Notes: generated from the letters alone by a model not told the origin. A stretch of 64,000 nucleotides of DNA from Zonotrichia leucophrys gambelii (GCF_028769735.1 NC_088171.1:68279216-68343215); one strand, 5' to 3'; shown: positions 38,190-51,587, numbered from the stretch's first letter. A program made the numbers and translations.

Positions 38190-39045
38190 CCAAAGAACAG
38201 TCTCAAGATTGCTGCCCCTTTTTCTTGTGGGGACTTCAATTTATCAGATGTCTGCTGGGAATATAATAGCACAGAGAGGAAGCAGTCTGGGAGGTTCCTG
38301 GAGTGTGTGAAAGATAAATTCCTAATGCAGCTGGTGAGGGAACCATATAGGGAAGGCACCCCACTGGACCTGTTGTTTGCCAAGAGAAAAGGACTGTTGT
38401 GTGATGAGAAAATTGGAGGATGCCTTGGGCACAGTGGTCCTGAAATGATAGAGTTATCAATTGTCTCAGAAGGAAGGAGGGGGATCAGCAGAACTGCCAC
38501 CTTGGACTTCCAGAGGGCAGATTTGGGCCAGTTTGGGAGACCTGTTGAGAGAGACGCTGGGGAGACAGTCCTGAAGGACAGTGGTGCCCAGGAAGGCTGG
38601 ACATTCTTCAGGACAGAAATCTTCAAGGCACAGGAGCAGGCTGTCCCCATGTGTTGGAAAAGCCGGCAGGGAAGAAAATCAGCCTGGCTGAAGAGAGAGC
38701 TTTAGAGGGAGCTCAGGAGAAAAAAGAAAAGCAAAAAAAAGGTAGAGTTTACAGAGTTTTTGACCTGTAGAGGTAAGGGCAGGCTATGCCAGAGAACTCC
38801 GTGGATGTCAGGAGGTTATGCAGAGAGAAAATTAGAAGAGCCAAACCCCAGCTGGAACTTTATTTGGCTACTGCCTTAAAAGAAAATAAAAGATGTTTCT
38901 ATAGATACATCAGCAACCAAAGAAGGGCTATGGAGAATCTCCATCCTTTGTTGGTTGCAGAGGTAAATGTAGTGACAAAGGATGAGGGAAAGGCCAATGT
39001 ATTTACTGCCTGCTTTGCCTCGGTCTTCATAGTGAGACTCCTCTG
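38190..39045 (+). mobile_element. CR1 LINE fragment, ORF2 endonuclease region
   Basis: Translation in the frame of 38232 gives G-D-F-N-L-S-D-V-C-W (38229-38258), the conserved endonuclease segment of CR1 ORF2. The GTPLDLLFAKR and GHSGPEMIELSI segments follow, also typical of this domain. The frame stays open from about 38190 to 38705, some 170 codons, before a stop. The alignment then resumes to about 39045 with the linker to the reverse transcriptase domain (VVTKDEGKANVFTACFASVF). The 5' end of the element and everything after the linker are missing. It is an inactive fragment, not a host gene. Confidence 0.88.
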
Positions 39046-42000
39046 GATACCCAGTTCCAGAGCAGAAAGTTCTCTGTACCCAGTTCCCTTCATGAGAACT
39101 CCTGGGTTCTTGCTCAAGTGTAGGTTGAGTTGGCCCATACTTGCATGATGACTTGTGCTTCAAAGGGACATACAGCTGTTAAGATTCTGCTAACAATTCT
39201 TTTGAGAACATAACTCACACCAAGTAAATTTTTTGAAAAACCACTCTTTTAGAGAAATGAGTTTCTTTCTCTTATTCCCAGCATACCTGATTTGGTCACA
39301 TTAATGGAAAAATCTTGCTTTGCTTTTAGTCCCTGGTCTATAGAATCCTGTCAGTGTTGCTTTTTGCTCTTTCATCACTTAGGTATTTTAGCAGCCATGT
39401 TAAAATTTTACGTGTGACAGTTATCCAAGCTGAGTAAGACTTTTTCTCACTGGATATCCTAATGAAGTTTGTGATTGACAAGGTGTGCCAGCAGATTGTT
39501 TATGTTTCTATGTATTAGGGAGGAAAAATGTCTGCATAGTGATTAAACAAAAAAAAAGTTTAAGACAGTAATGAGAAAAGAGAGGCATGGTTTTCTGACC
39601 AAAATGGTAGTTTGTAGCTGAGATAAGAAATGCAGAAAAAAAATAAAATTGTCAGTTCTGTCCAGCAGAGATGTCCTACCTCTTTGTAGGTGTACGGTGA
39701 CAGAATTGCAGTTTACAGTATCTGGTTTTCCTCAGCTGTGCAAAGAAGGCAGATGACTTATTTTTTCTTCTCTGTATGTAATTGCTGATTGTATTCTGAG
39801 TGATAATAAACTTTTGGATTTTTTGAGTTAATTTCCTATTTACTGCGTGTGTGGTGTTCTCTGTAATCTACTTGGAAAGTATGAAAAAGTCAGGGCTGCA
39901 GGCAGCTACAGTGTTCCAGAGTCCAGGATGGTTTCCATCATAGCCTGGTGCAGACACTTGTTCTGGTCTGGAGCTGCATGACCCAGAGCCACAGCCAAAC
40001 AGGCATTGCACGTTTTCATATAATTTTGTGGAGCAATCTCACAGATTTGTGATTGGCCTTACTAATGCCTCTTTCTATGGGGAGTTCAATTTTGGTTATT
40101 ATTTCAGTGACCACATACTGTTTTGCCATTACATTATTTTAACCTCTTTTTTATATATTGCTTTATTCTGTCAGAATCATTTTATGCTTGAATAGAGATG
40201 ACTATTTTAAGAGCATTTTAAGAGTATAAGAGTTTTTTTAGTGGAAATACGTGCTGTTTTTGGAAAATCTTGAGGTATAAGAACATAGTTTTGGATTTGG
40301 GTCTCATGGCATAGAAGTATTTCCATTTGACTTAAGTATTGTATATGCATAAAATATTTTGGAAAGACAACCAAAGCACTCTATTTCAAAAATATCAAAA
40401 CATAGCCATTAATTGCCCTCAGAACATATTTCTCTGAAGTTTTAAAACAAATGGAAACAGTTTTATCAAATACTTTGATTTCTTAATAGTAACATTACCC
40501 AACTGAAAATCATAGCATCAAAATTCTGTTACCTTGTTCATTAAAAGTTGTCATCTTTGGTTGTAATAGTTCAATAGTGATTGTCATTTTCCAAATACAT
40601 TCGTTTTTACTCTTGTAAAGTTACACTCTTCCTAAACAATTCACGATATCTGTGCATCAGGTCTGATGTAATTTTCTTGGTTTCTCTTTTATATTTCCTT
40701 TTTTTTGCAGAGCAGAATTTTGATTAGTAGTAACTTGGAGGGAGGGTTTGGAGCACATACAGAACATACAGAGTTCTGGAAAACTTGAAATTTAATATTT
40801 GGAAGACAAATAGATGGGAGCTTCCTCAAAAGACTGATCTAATGTTTTGGTTATTTTATTTTAGTATAGGCACCCAAAATGAGTAAATCTGCTGTAGCCA
40901 CTTGTTATTCTTTGTGTAGCACAGAAGAACAGGGATATATTTCTTTTTACATAAAATTTAATTACCAGTAGTGTTTGTTAGAGAACTAATGAGAGTAATA
41001 GAAAAAATACTGCCTCTGGCAGTGGCTCATACCCATACACATATGCTTATGATTTCTGGTAAATAAAAAGCACTTTGTAATGTAGCTCTAGCATTAAAAA
41101 TGGATTTAAATGCTGTTCCAGCTAACCTACTCCTTTCCTTACTCTTGGATGTGGCTTTAACACTTATTTCCTCTGTTTTCATCTCTATGCTGCCCATGAT
41201 GAAAAGATGCTGACCTGCTAACATCCAGATGATTCAAGATACAGTAGACACAGGCTATTATAATTTCAAGCAGTCTTTAGAAGATCAACATTCTGGATTT
41301 AAAAAAAAATAAAGTAATTTACAAAAGAAAAGAGGAAACTGCAATTGACAAGGCAATGTTTAGAACCACTTGCTGCAGTAGTGGATGACAAGGATGCTCT
41401 CTGAACTACCTCTTCAATAAAGCTCTTCCCATGAGTTTTTGGGTTCCCTCACCAAGAAAGTCCTAGATTATACATTGTTCTCTACTTTTCAAAAAAATAT
41501 GGGAATCAGAGGAGACTCTCTTGGTTGTTTTCTTGTCTTTGTGAATACTTAAGCCAGTTGTTCCAAGACTGTTTTGCACAAAACTCAGTACAAAAGTGTC
41601 CTTAGTGAGAAATATTCTTGGGGATTATTCTTGATACTCTTGAGTTTTTTTCTCAAGAATGAAGATGCCACAAGTTATCCAGACAACATTCTGGCTAGGT
41701 GGCATTATGGTATATGGCCTTTTTCCCTTACCTTTTATTTCTACATTCTGTTCTAGTCTAGTCTATTCTATTCCTTTTTTACCTGCTCTCCATATAAAAT
41801 TCTAGCATTCTTCTCAGGATACAATGCAACTGAACATTTAATATGATAAAAGAATTCAGTTGAGTCCAGTTGCTTTCTTCCTGAACAGAATTTCCTGCCT
41901 GAAATTAATCCTTAAAGCATTCTTCAGGAAAATTTGGAAGTCCTGTGCTGGGAATGGTGTTCAGAGATCAGAACTCAGTCCAGTACTTACACGTTCTTCA

Positions 42001-45000
42001 GCATCACGTTTGTTACAAAGTCTTGGAAAAAGCTGTTGCTTAGATACTTCTTTTTTTAAAAAAACTTTTTAAATAAATAGCAGTTGGTTAAATCTCATTA
42101 TAGTTTCTAAAGAGGCACAAAGTAGTTATGTGTGTATGCATGCATATATGAGTGTATTGGTATCAAGAAGTCTAGAATTCACTTCTGCTCAATCCCAGTA
42201 ACTCTCACAAAATCCCTGTTTAAAGCCAACTGTGAATCCACTGTGGAGACTAGAGAGTATATGAGTATAAGATTGGTGTGTCAATCTTATTAGAAAGTAA
42301 TGTCCTTCAACAGGTCTTGACAGTCCTAAGTCTGGCATATCCTTGTCTGGAACCATTATATACCTATTTCTAAATCATTAGCTTGTTTAAAAGTAATATT
42401 GTCTTATTTTTACTGCCAGAGAAAATGCGTGTCAGAAAAAAAAAATTAAAATATTTTCCTGAAACTGTAATTTCTTATAGTATATTGTTGGTAATCACTA
42501 GTCCTTTATGGTAGTGAAGCTTTTATAATTAAACTTCTGTGACTTTTGGTGCTTATGAAAATAATTCATTGTTTCCTAAAAGTTCAGTCTTTACAGAGTT
42601 GTCTCTATCTCTGTCTGGCACAGGGTGTGATTTCTGCTAACTAGGATTTGCTTGTAGGATACACATGGCATTGTTGCTTGGTAGTGTTTATTTACAGGCA
42701 TTATGTTTCCCCAACAAACATACAGATCATCACAATACTCACTGGTAGTCACACAGAGATGCAAATATCCATTTATTGTTTGCCTAAGCAGGAGGGAGTA
42801 ATGTGTGTGCAGATTTCCACAGAGCCCTTGGTGTTGGAGAAAATTGATTTATCTTGTGAGGGTTACACATTGTGTGAATGTTGAATTTCTGCAGACTATG
42901 TTGGAATAGCAATGAAAGAGCCAAATGTGGCCAGGGTGGGTGGTTGGGGGTGTGGTTCAGAGCCATGATTTATTTGCTTTGTTAGTCACAGTTAGAAACG
43001 GGAGCTAAAAGTGGAAGGGGCCAGGTACAAACCATCACATTTCATAAACTTTAGGATTGAATCACTAATAGAATTCTTCGTGTAACGATAATTCATTCAT
43101 TCATCCATACATACAAATATATTCAGTGGTTTTATTTATTTAAATAACGTCAGACTGCCTCCTTCTCAGGAAAATGTTTTAAAGTCAGTACAGCTCAAAT
43201 GGAATGCATAACACAGTCCTTGAAGCTTGTAGCTTAAATTATGCTGACAATGTCAAATTGAACTGTATTGTGTTGCCATGAAACTAACCTGCTACTAAGT
43301 TTCAGAAAACATCTTTGACTCATCTAAAATATCACATCATTTTTCTAGTACAATAAGTTAGCAAATAGGTTTTCAAATTAATGGTCTTCATATGTAAACT
43401 AGTTTTGAAGGGAAGAACATTGATTGATTGATCTAAGTAGTTTATCACTGGCCAAAATAAATTAGATGTCTCACTCAGAATGTTTTTTTTCCCTGATCTG
43501 ACTAATTTACAGTATGAAAATAAATGTTCAAGTGTTTTGTTTACACAACAATAATAAGCAATGCATTTCATGTAGAACGCTAAATAGGCTTCTTGATTTC
43601 TAGAGCTAGTGAGTGCATTTTTAAACTACATTTAATTTACTGTTTTCAGTTCATAATTTATACCCCAAATTGCTGCCCATTATTTGCAGATTTTGCATGG
43701 AAATGTGAATATTTATCAAACTGCTGGTGGCACTCTTACAGTCACTTCCCAAAGCAAAGGCAGCATGGAATGAACATAGTTCTACAAGTTACAGCAAGAC
43801 AGAGTTGGACATCAAAGTGTACTGTACAAATAGCTGCACAAAACTCCTTGTTCTGTGAACTAGTGGCAATGCTTACTAACCTGCAGGGACTTGGAGGCAT
43901 GGTTCTGGGCTTTTATTTCCCAACAAGTTGTTGAAACTCTTGAAGGAGAAATTCTCCATCAGTGCAAGTTATTGCTGCCATTAGCTGGGAACGTCATGCT
44001 TCTGCAACTTGTGTTGGTAATTTGTCCCTAGATTGGGAACTTTTTCTGCTGCTCTGTGGAGTGGAAGGTCATGTCTCATGTGAAAAGGAAGGTAATCTGC
44101 CCTGGTCATAAAATGTTACACTGAAAACCTTATGATAAATAGATCACTCATAATACCTCTTTTCCTCTCCTAATATCTCCTGCAGTAACTGTAGCCAGGA
44201 CTTGTCTGAGTTACTGAGTTTTAAGCCAGATGTTAATTCCACATTTAGAATAAATGTTATCTGAGAAGAAATTCTTGCAGCCAGCAGCCATGTGCTTACG
44301 GGAGGAAAAGGAGGTGGTGTTTACTCTGTTTTCTTTTTCCTTGCTTGCCAACAGAGGACAGAAAGTGCTACCATCACTCATGTGAGTGACTATTTCTCTG
44401 TAGCTTTCAATTAGCTATTGAGTATTGTCTGGAGGTTTTCATAGCCCATTTTTGGCTTGAAATGCAGAATATTTTTTTAATATTTAAATGTACCAATCTG
44501 AACCTAGTCTTATTAAATAGAATGTGTAGAGATACAGAAATATAATATAGTAATCTTTTTCATTCATAGTGTAAGACTCCTAGAGAGAGTGCTAAGAGGT
44601 TGACTGGAGGACACTTTAAAAATTATTGACCTTAACGTAGCCTCACCTGTAAATTTTAATGTCTATATGTAACATACTTGGGCTTACCTAGATTAAAAGG
44701 TTTGTCAATGCTTCTCTTCTTTAAAAAGGAAAATTGACTGCTCTCTTTGTCTTCCTGAATACTTCTGATCGCCTTTATTGTTACAGTAGTTAAACTGCTT
44801 AAGTGCACAAAAGGTCTGTCAGCAGGTTTATTGAATGACTTCTGTTCACTGGACTAGAATACCTTGAGTTTTAAATTTAATCTCATTTTTCTGTCTGATA
44901 TTAAAGTATATCTTGTCAGATCAAAGTGTTGCATCAAATGCTGGGATCTACAGTTTGGACAGTAGGAGTGTATGCGCCACAATTTTAGAGGTGGAGTTCA

Positions 45001-47163
45001 TACATAGCCCAGAGTAAACATTTTGGCTGGTAGCTGGTCTTTGCTTCATATTTGGCAGATAGATAATCTATTCTATGGGGTTTTTTTAGAGTAACTGTAG
45101 GAAAAAGCATGTAACCCTTTTTTTTCCTTTCTTTTATGTGAAGTAGCTTTGAACAATGTTGTGTTACTTCACTTAGGTTTTAGTATTGCTTTGATTCCTG
45201 TTTTACTTCTGGACTTCAGAGAAATGCATAGGATCTGTGAGTCCTGAGAAGCTGAATTTACTTTATCAGAGCTAGTTGACATCTTGGGTATGTCTTATCT
45301 GATCACCATCGTGCCCCAAAGATAAAGAGCTGTGGACGTATTTTTCCTAACGTCCCTGCCAAGGGTCTGGCTTTTTTAAGTTCTCCCTTGTGCTGGTAGC
45401 AGCTGGGAGGTGAGAGCTGTGGAGTGTAGAAAGTCAGGGTGGGCAGTTCTGGCACGGGCAGATGCCAGGTGCACAGGGTGCTGCTTTATTTATGGGGATG
45501 AAGATCTGCTGTGCCTGCCTGAAAACCTCAAATCTGCCTCACTGCATGGTGCATCAGTCATTCAGCTTTACCCAGCAGAATATTCTTTTTCCTTCAATCC
45601 TTGCCTCTGTTCACTGGGGGTCCTGCTGCTCTTTCTTCATGGGAGAAGCTGCATCTGGTTTCTTGTGGGGGAATGAAGTGACACCCAGAGTTTGTTACCT
45701 TTGCATTTCTGGGTTACTGTTCAACTCAGGATGGGGATTTTAGCCTCTTTTTCTTTAGTCTTGATGTAATAATCTCTAAAGTCTGTGAAGACTTCCATAT
45801 CCTATAACTAATTAAATAGAAAGAATACAGAAGGTAATATCTAGTTCACTTGACTTTCTCTACCTTAGGTTGTGTTCATAGTGTAAAAAATACCCCACAT
45901 TTCTTTTTTTCTGAGCCTTTGGTAATAATCAGACTTGTCTGGATCTGAGCTTCCTCAAACATTACATGCATTGTCCAACGGCATATATTTACAATACCAA
46001 ATGTCTGAAAACAATATTCAGCACTCTGTTGTCTGCACAAAGTAGGATGCTGATTTAATTACAAATTCCAAATTACTATTTTAGGCTCTAGATTTGACTA
46101 ATAGGCTTTGCATATATTAGAATTTTATGTGCTGCTAATTTCAGAAATCCATCATTGTTGTCAAAACTGGTGTAAATTTGCTAAACTAAACATGCAGTGC
46201 TTTCCTATAAATGAGGGAAGGTCACTGAGCCAAATGGTGGTAGCAAGTCCAGTGGGGGATGTTTGTCATTACTGACTGAGTCATAAGGAACAAAGATTTT
46301 TGGATAAGCTGTAAAGCTGATAGAAATGGGTGAGAGAATAAATTTTGGATAGTAACTTAAATATTTTTAAATCCTGTAACTTTTAGTATGTTGTATATAA
46401 ACAGAACAGGTGGTATGTTACTTCATGTGGGTTGTTTAATAAATTGTATTTGTGGTTTATTGTTACCTTAGTTGTGAGATAACTGGACCCTATCTAATTT
46501 CAATACAATTTCTTCCACTTGGACCTATGATGTTTACATCCTTCTGTCTCAGAAATCTCAGGTTTACTTGGGCAAAAATCAAGGGGCAAAATTAACTGTC
46601 TTTATTGCTAGAATCCTAGGATCACTTTTGCAAAGTAAAACTTTGTTAGGAGTCTGTTCAGTATACTGAAAATTACTGGTCTGTAAAAATGGCCAAAACA
46701 CCTTTACCTCAGATGACCTTCCAAGAACTGCTTCTCTAAGTCTTTTGTAATCAAAATATCTCATTTATTTTAAAACTGTATACTGTTAATATATTTCTGA
46801 TACTTGATCCCTTTTCTCTTCTAAGGAACTGGCATAATTTCCATATTAAAATAATATGTGTCCTGTAACTAGATATTTACTATACTTTCAGAATAATGCT
46901 GTGCTTCAGAAATGTCCCATCAAAATCTTACCATCATCCAGATCAACCATACTGCAATCCAAGTAGTTAGAATATCCCAAGACTTTATGTCCTGCTGCTT
47001 AATTAAAATACCCTTAGCAACTATTGCTTCATCAAAGGCGAATCATTTTCCACTGTCAAGTGTGAAATACTTGCATCCACAAAGGCTGATTAGCACCCAG
47101 TGCTTCCCTAAATGAAATTACCAAGAGGTGCAATATGTTTAGCCTTCTTCAGGGTACCCAAGT
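39046..47163. other. Intronic stretch, nothing recognised
   Basis: About 8 kb of AT-rich LYRM4 intron 1. ORFs are short (113 codons at most, 43593-43934) and without recognisable domains. Short ATTC/CATA-type simple sequence lies at about 43090-43115. A moderately GC-richer patch at 45300-45680 has no assignable identity. Confidence 0.5.
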
Positions 47164-47695
47164 CACAGGATCACAGAATCTGGAGAATTGACATGGGGCC
47201 ACAGACATCACTGAGTCCATCTTCTGGCTCTGCACAGGACCATCCCTAAGACTCACAGCATGTGCTGAAGAGCACTGTCCAAACACTTCTTGAGCTCTTT
47301 CAGGCTTGGTTCTGTGACCACTGCCCTGGGGAGCCTGTTCCAGTGTCCAAACACCCTCTAGGGGAAAAACATTTTTCTAATATCCAACCAAATCTCCCCT
47401 GATAACTCCAGGCTATTCCCTTGAGTCGTCACTGGTCACCACAGAGAAGGGATCAGTGCCTGCCCCTCCTCTTCCCCTTACAAGGAAGCTGTAACTGCAA
47501 TGAGCTCAGTCTCCTCTTTTCCAGGCTGAACAGACCAAGTGACCTCAGGCACTCCTCATACAGCTTCCCCTCCAGGCCCTTCACCATCTTTGTTGGCCTC
47601 CTTTGGATGTTCTCTGATAGCTTAATATCATTCTTGTGGTGACTAAAACTGCACATGATATTCAAGGTGAGGCCATACTAGTGCAGGGAGAACCT
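47164..47695 (-). mobile_element. CR1 LINE 3' end fragment
   Basis: An antisense CR1 copy. The 3' end is at the left ('TCACAGGATCACAGAATCTG'), followed by 'GGGAGCCTGTTCCAGTGTCC', 'TTTTCCAGGCTGAACAGACC', 'CTCCAGGCCCTTCACCATCT' and 'TTGGCCTCCTTTGGATGTTC'. It is truncated at its 5' end near 47695 and antisense to LYRM4. Confidence 0.92.
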
Positions 47696-47879
47696 CAAGC
47701 CATGCTGCAAAGAGAAATGTTGGTCACAGCACTGTACTAAAAGTAATCTTTACAGAAAAATATTGTAGTGGCTATACACAGCAGGCCAGGCCTTTTTTTA
47801 TGAACTGTTCAGAAACAGCAGCACAGCAAATGGAGTGGTATATATCTGTCTCAAAAGGAAGAAGAGAAAAACCAGCCTT

Positions 47880-47955
47880 GTCAGGTTTTGAACTTGTCAT
47901 TTCAAGGCATTCCCTGCCTGGTAATTGGACTGCTGAGCTACCCCGGTGTCCTTGT
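47880..47955 (-). other. tRNA-like sequence with A and B boxes
   Basis: The minus strand contains TAGCTCAGCAG, a match to the RNA polymerase III A box, at about 47933-47943. It also has AGTTCAAAACC, a B-box match, at about 47885-47895. Their starts are about 46 nt apart, close to the spacing in real tRNAs. Between them AGGC/GCCT can form an anticodon-like stem with a 7-nt loop. The loop lacks the invariant U33, the D stem does not close well, and the acceptor ends do not pair convincingly. A working tRNA is therefore unlikely. A tRNA pseudogene or the head of a tRNA-derived SINE (body possibly 47765-47880) fits better. Confidence 0.4.
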
Positions 47956-48414
47956 TGTAGAGTAGCTGGCAAGGCTTGGCAGTGAAAGCTCAGCAGAGAG
48001 CTATTACTCATTTCAGGCCATCAGGACACTTTTCATCTGCAGCAAATTCAGGTTATAGTTCCTGCAGCACACCCTTGCCTGGTGTCTCATTAACTGAACA
48101 ACTTGTGCAGTTGGGTCCTTCACTGATAACCCTCTTTTTTAGCCTCTTCTGTGATACAACATTGCAATTGGAACTCCAATTAAGATTAAAAGAATGCTTT
48201 CATTTGGACATCTTTACTTTTTTCTTTTAACCCTGACCTCCTGAAAATAGCACTCCCTTCCGCAGAGATTCCTTACACTTAGAATTAAGCCAATAACTGT
48301 TTGTATTTTAGAAATGTAGCTACAAAAATGTATGTTTCAGTGAATTGCAGAAATAATCATCGTTAACTATGAATAGCACCAATAGTGTTCTGGTGAGAAG
48401 AAAGTCCTTGTGAA

Positions 48415-48985
48415 CAGAGCTGTGTGCCCTGGCAGCAAGGAAGACCAAGAGCATCCTGAGATGTATCAAGAGTTGCTCAGCCAGCAGATTGATAGGAGGG
48501 AGATCACATCTGGACTTCTGCATCGAGTCTTGCCCTCCTCATCCCCCCAGCAAGAAAGGCACAGACAATCTGTAGGCAGCTCAGCAGGAGCTACCGAGGG
48601 GGCTGAAGCACTTGTCCTGTGAGCAAAGGCTGAGGGAGCTGGTCTGGTTCCACCTGGAGAAGAAACAGCATTGAGGGACTCTGAGAGCAGCCAGTACCTC
48701 CAGGTATCCAGAGGGGCCTGGTAGGAGAAAAACTGACAGATGTAAAATATAGGAAGAGAGGCTCTTCAGACTGGCTTTAAGGAAAGCTTTATCCCCACAA
48801 GGGCAGTCAAGCAATTGAGCTTGTTTCCAGGCAAGGTGGTCTGGTCAACATCCTGTTTTTCAAGACTTGACTGCACAAAGCTGTGAATAATCCAATCTGA
48901 TGCCATCACTGACTCTGCTTTCAGCAGAAGGTGCGACTAGAGACCTCCTAGACACATTTCCAATGTGAATGATTCTGTGATCCTG
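48415..48985 (+). mobile_element. CR1 LINE 3' end fragment
   Basis: A + strand CR1 copy. It begins near 'GTGTGCCCTGGCAGCAAGGA', continues with 'GCTGAGGGAGCTGGTCTGGT', and ends in 'GAATGATTCTGTGATCCTG'. It is diverged and has internal indels. It lies about 720 bp after the antisense CR1 at 47.2-47.7 kb, with the tRNA-like sequence between them. Confidence 0.88.
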
Positions 48986-51228
48986 TTGATCAGGTGGTCG
49001 TCCATGCACTCTGCTTTGAAATGGGTACAGACACAAACTGATGAGAAGATATAGTCAGAAAAAAGAAATTCTCTTTTTCTAAAAACATGCACAAATCTTT
49101 CTAAAAATCTAAGGAAGCTTTTTTGGGTTTAGGTTGAAAAAAGAAAATGAAAGGAAACTCTTGGAAAAGGTTCAAGTCCTTATTAGACATTTTGATATCT
49201 GAGATGCAAAATTGCTTTAGAAATAAGCTACAAATCCTTGTAATTGATCATACAGCATGTATTAGGTGCACTGGGTTATAGTCACCCTCTCTCAAATGTA
49301 TTTTCTCATGTTCATCAGTCTTTATTTTATGTTCTTTTGGGTTAATCCTCTCTCATAAATTATCTCTAGTGCTGTTCTATTCTGGACATCCTTCTTAGCA
49401 ATGGCATTGGAATTCATGTTTTGTATGTTAGCAGAGAAACCAAGTAGTGGCTGGTAGGTTTCTTTCTGTAGGCTTTTTTGTGAAGATTATCTAGTGACTG
49501 TGCATTGTTAGAAAATTCAAGAAAATAATACTGAGTTTACCAGCAGTCTAATTTTTGTTTTTCTTTACTTTTCTTTCCTCCTTTCCCAGCATCCAGACAC
49601 CACCCTGACACCCGCAAAGAAATCCTGGTTGCAAGAACAGGCTTTGCTTTGAATTTTAGAAAATGGGAAGGTGTAGTAGTTGTTGTTGTGCTGTAACTTG
49701 AAGTGGCAATGCTGAAAGTGTGTCTAGTGATTGAGTTTGAGGGACAACTTGTTGATAAAATGTGTTCACATCCCTCTGTTGGTCTTGGGTTTAATTAGAC
49801 CAGTTACAACCACTTCCCTGTGAGTTACTTACCTCTCAGTCTCAAGCACACACCTGTTGTCAAGTGTTTATTTTAGTGTTAGATGGTAATTACATGCAGA
49901 TTTTGCTTCACCTTAATTGGTGTCTTTTAAGACATTTATAGATGAAAAATATTGTAAATACATATGTACACACATATATGGAAATTACATGTTTGCACAT
50001 ATATGCATCTAAATAAGCATTCCCTCAGAAGTAATTCTGTACATGAAGACATCTTCACTAATGCTAGTAAAACTTGACTGTGAGCTGAAATTATTTTCTG
50101 CAGATGATTAAAAAATTTTCCCTTTTTAAATGATATGTAATGCTGAAAATTTAGTTGGGCAGACCTCATCTAGTGCACGTTTTGCTAGTAATAATGGGAA
50201 ATTCTGAAAATTCATCCTGTTTCTGCCATAAGTTAATAGATGTTAGTTGGAAGGCAGCAGTGGTAAGAAAATATAGTTCAGTTAAAGCAAACAGACATTT
50301 TATGAAAAGGGTTCCCCACTTGATGTAATGCTACTCTATTGTAAATGAGCATCTCACTTTTGTACATTGTGTCTTTAAATAAAAGCATCATATTCTTCAT
50401 TCCAGAGCTGTTAACCCCAGTGGGCTTCCTAGAGCTTGGCTACTTCTCACTTGCCTTAATTTACTGAATATAACTGAAGCTAATAAGGAAAAATGCATTT
50501 TACTCTAGACCTTTATCAAAAGCCTTGAATATGAATATTCTAACCTGGTGGCCCCTTCCCTCGTGATCTGTTTTGCTTGCACAGATTGTGTACCACAACT
50601 GTATGTCCTCTTCTGTCTTCATGTGTGGGCTCAATGGCCAACAATAATAATGTAATAGTTATTGTGTTCCACAGTGTGGTGCCTGTGACTGTGATGTGAA
50701 CTATTAATATGTTGCACTTGTTGACAGGCACAAAGCCAAGATGTCAACACGTTTGTAAAGATGTCTTGGAAAGGTGACTTAAACTTTTATCATGTTGTGA
50801 TACTGGTGAATGCAAAGTGGTGCTGAGAAAAACATTGCTTGCCCAGGTTTATTTTGAAAGCTCGTAACTGTGTACTTAAGCAAGTATGTTTGTGTGACGT
50901 TTCAGCTTCTTTTCATTTAGCAGAGCACAAAGATTTTTTGGTTTTTTGGTCAGGTGTGAGATAAGTAAACATTTTGAAATAAAATATAGAAGTCCCCAAG
51001 CAGTTATTATTTTCTGAAGCACCTGGATTGTGATTTCATTTTTCATTAATAGTCGTTGTTTCAGATTTACTTCTTGTAGACTTCATTTTCATGAGGACAC
51101 ATTAGGCTTTTGATTGTACTTAGGGAAGAGAGGAACTCTTTAAAGGTAGAATACTGGGCCAAAGACTGCTTTCTCTTTAGTTTTTACTATTGTTTGGCAG
51201 CACTGTAGTCTCATAACATTAGCAGGCA
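48986..51228. other. Intronic stretch, nothing recognised
   Basis: AT-rich LYRM4 intron 1 with strong T and G bias on the + strand. No transposon, exon or other feature was recognised. Confidence 0.5.
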
Positions 51229-51460
51229 GTGCCCAGTGCTGGAGAGTCTGTAGTAATGTTTTGCCCTGGCCTTGTTCTCATATTAATGCCCAACGACTCC
51301 TGCTTTCTGCTGATGTGCATCTGTCGCCTTGTGTCGCCATCCACCTGCAGTGGCTTTGGTCTGCAGCCATCACACCGAGTCTACTGCCCATCGAGGACAT
51401 CATTTTGGTTTAATTGGGAATTAATTGTGTGACAGATGCACGTAAGTAGGGATCACAAGA
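51229..51460. promoter_or_regulatory. Candidate conserved noncoding element
   Basis: A repeat-free block of mixed composition in AT-rich intron. It has E-box cores (GCATCTGTCG at about 51317, CCACCTGCAG at about 51341), homeodomain-type sites (TTTAATTGGG and TTAATTG near 51410-51430) and an adjacent TGACAG core of MEIS/TALE type. Density of such sites is typical of developmental enhancers. Conservation is inferred from appearance only. A 67-codon ORF across it matches no protein I know. Confidence 0.35.
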
Positions 51461-51567
51461 GGTGTTTTCAGTGTGCATGTATGAGAGCGCTGAGTGAATA
51501 TATTCAACTGTACACTCTTGCTTGGGTCCTGCTGTCACAAGTCACTGGAGGAGTCTTTGCAGGAGAT

Positions 51568-51587
51568 AAAGTGAAAGAAAGTGAAAG
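51568..51587 (+). promoter_or_regulatory. IRF/ISRE-like direct repeat
   Basis: AAAGTGAAAGAAAGTGAAAG contains two AAGTGAAA units 10 bp apart, resembling tandem interferon regulatory factor sites. It may equally be chance purine-rich sequence. Confidence 0.25.

Noticed and set aside
38307..38705. 132-codon + ORF as a host gene
   Set aside because: Its translation is the CR1 ORF2 endonuclease region and the frame extends upstream into the same element.
47880..47955. A functional tRNA gene
   Set aside because: The boxes are good, but U33 is missing and the D and acceptor stems do not pair well.
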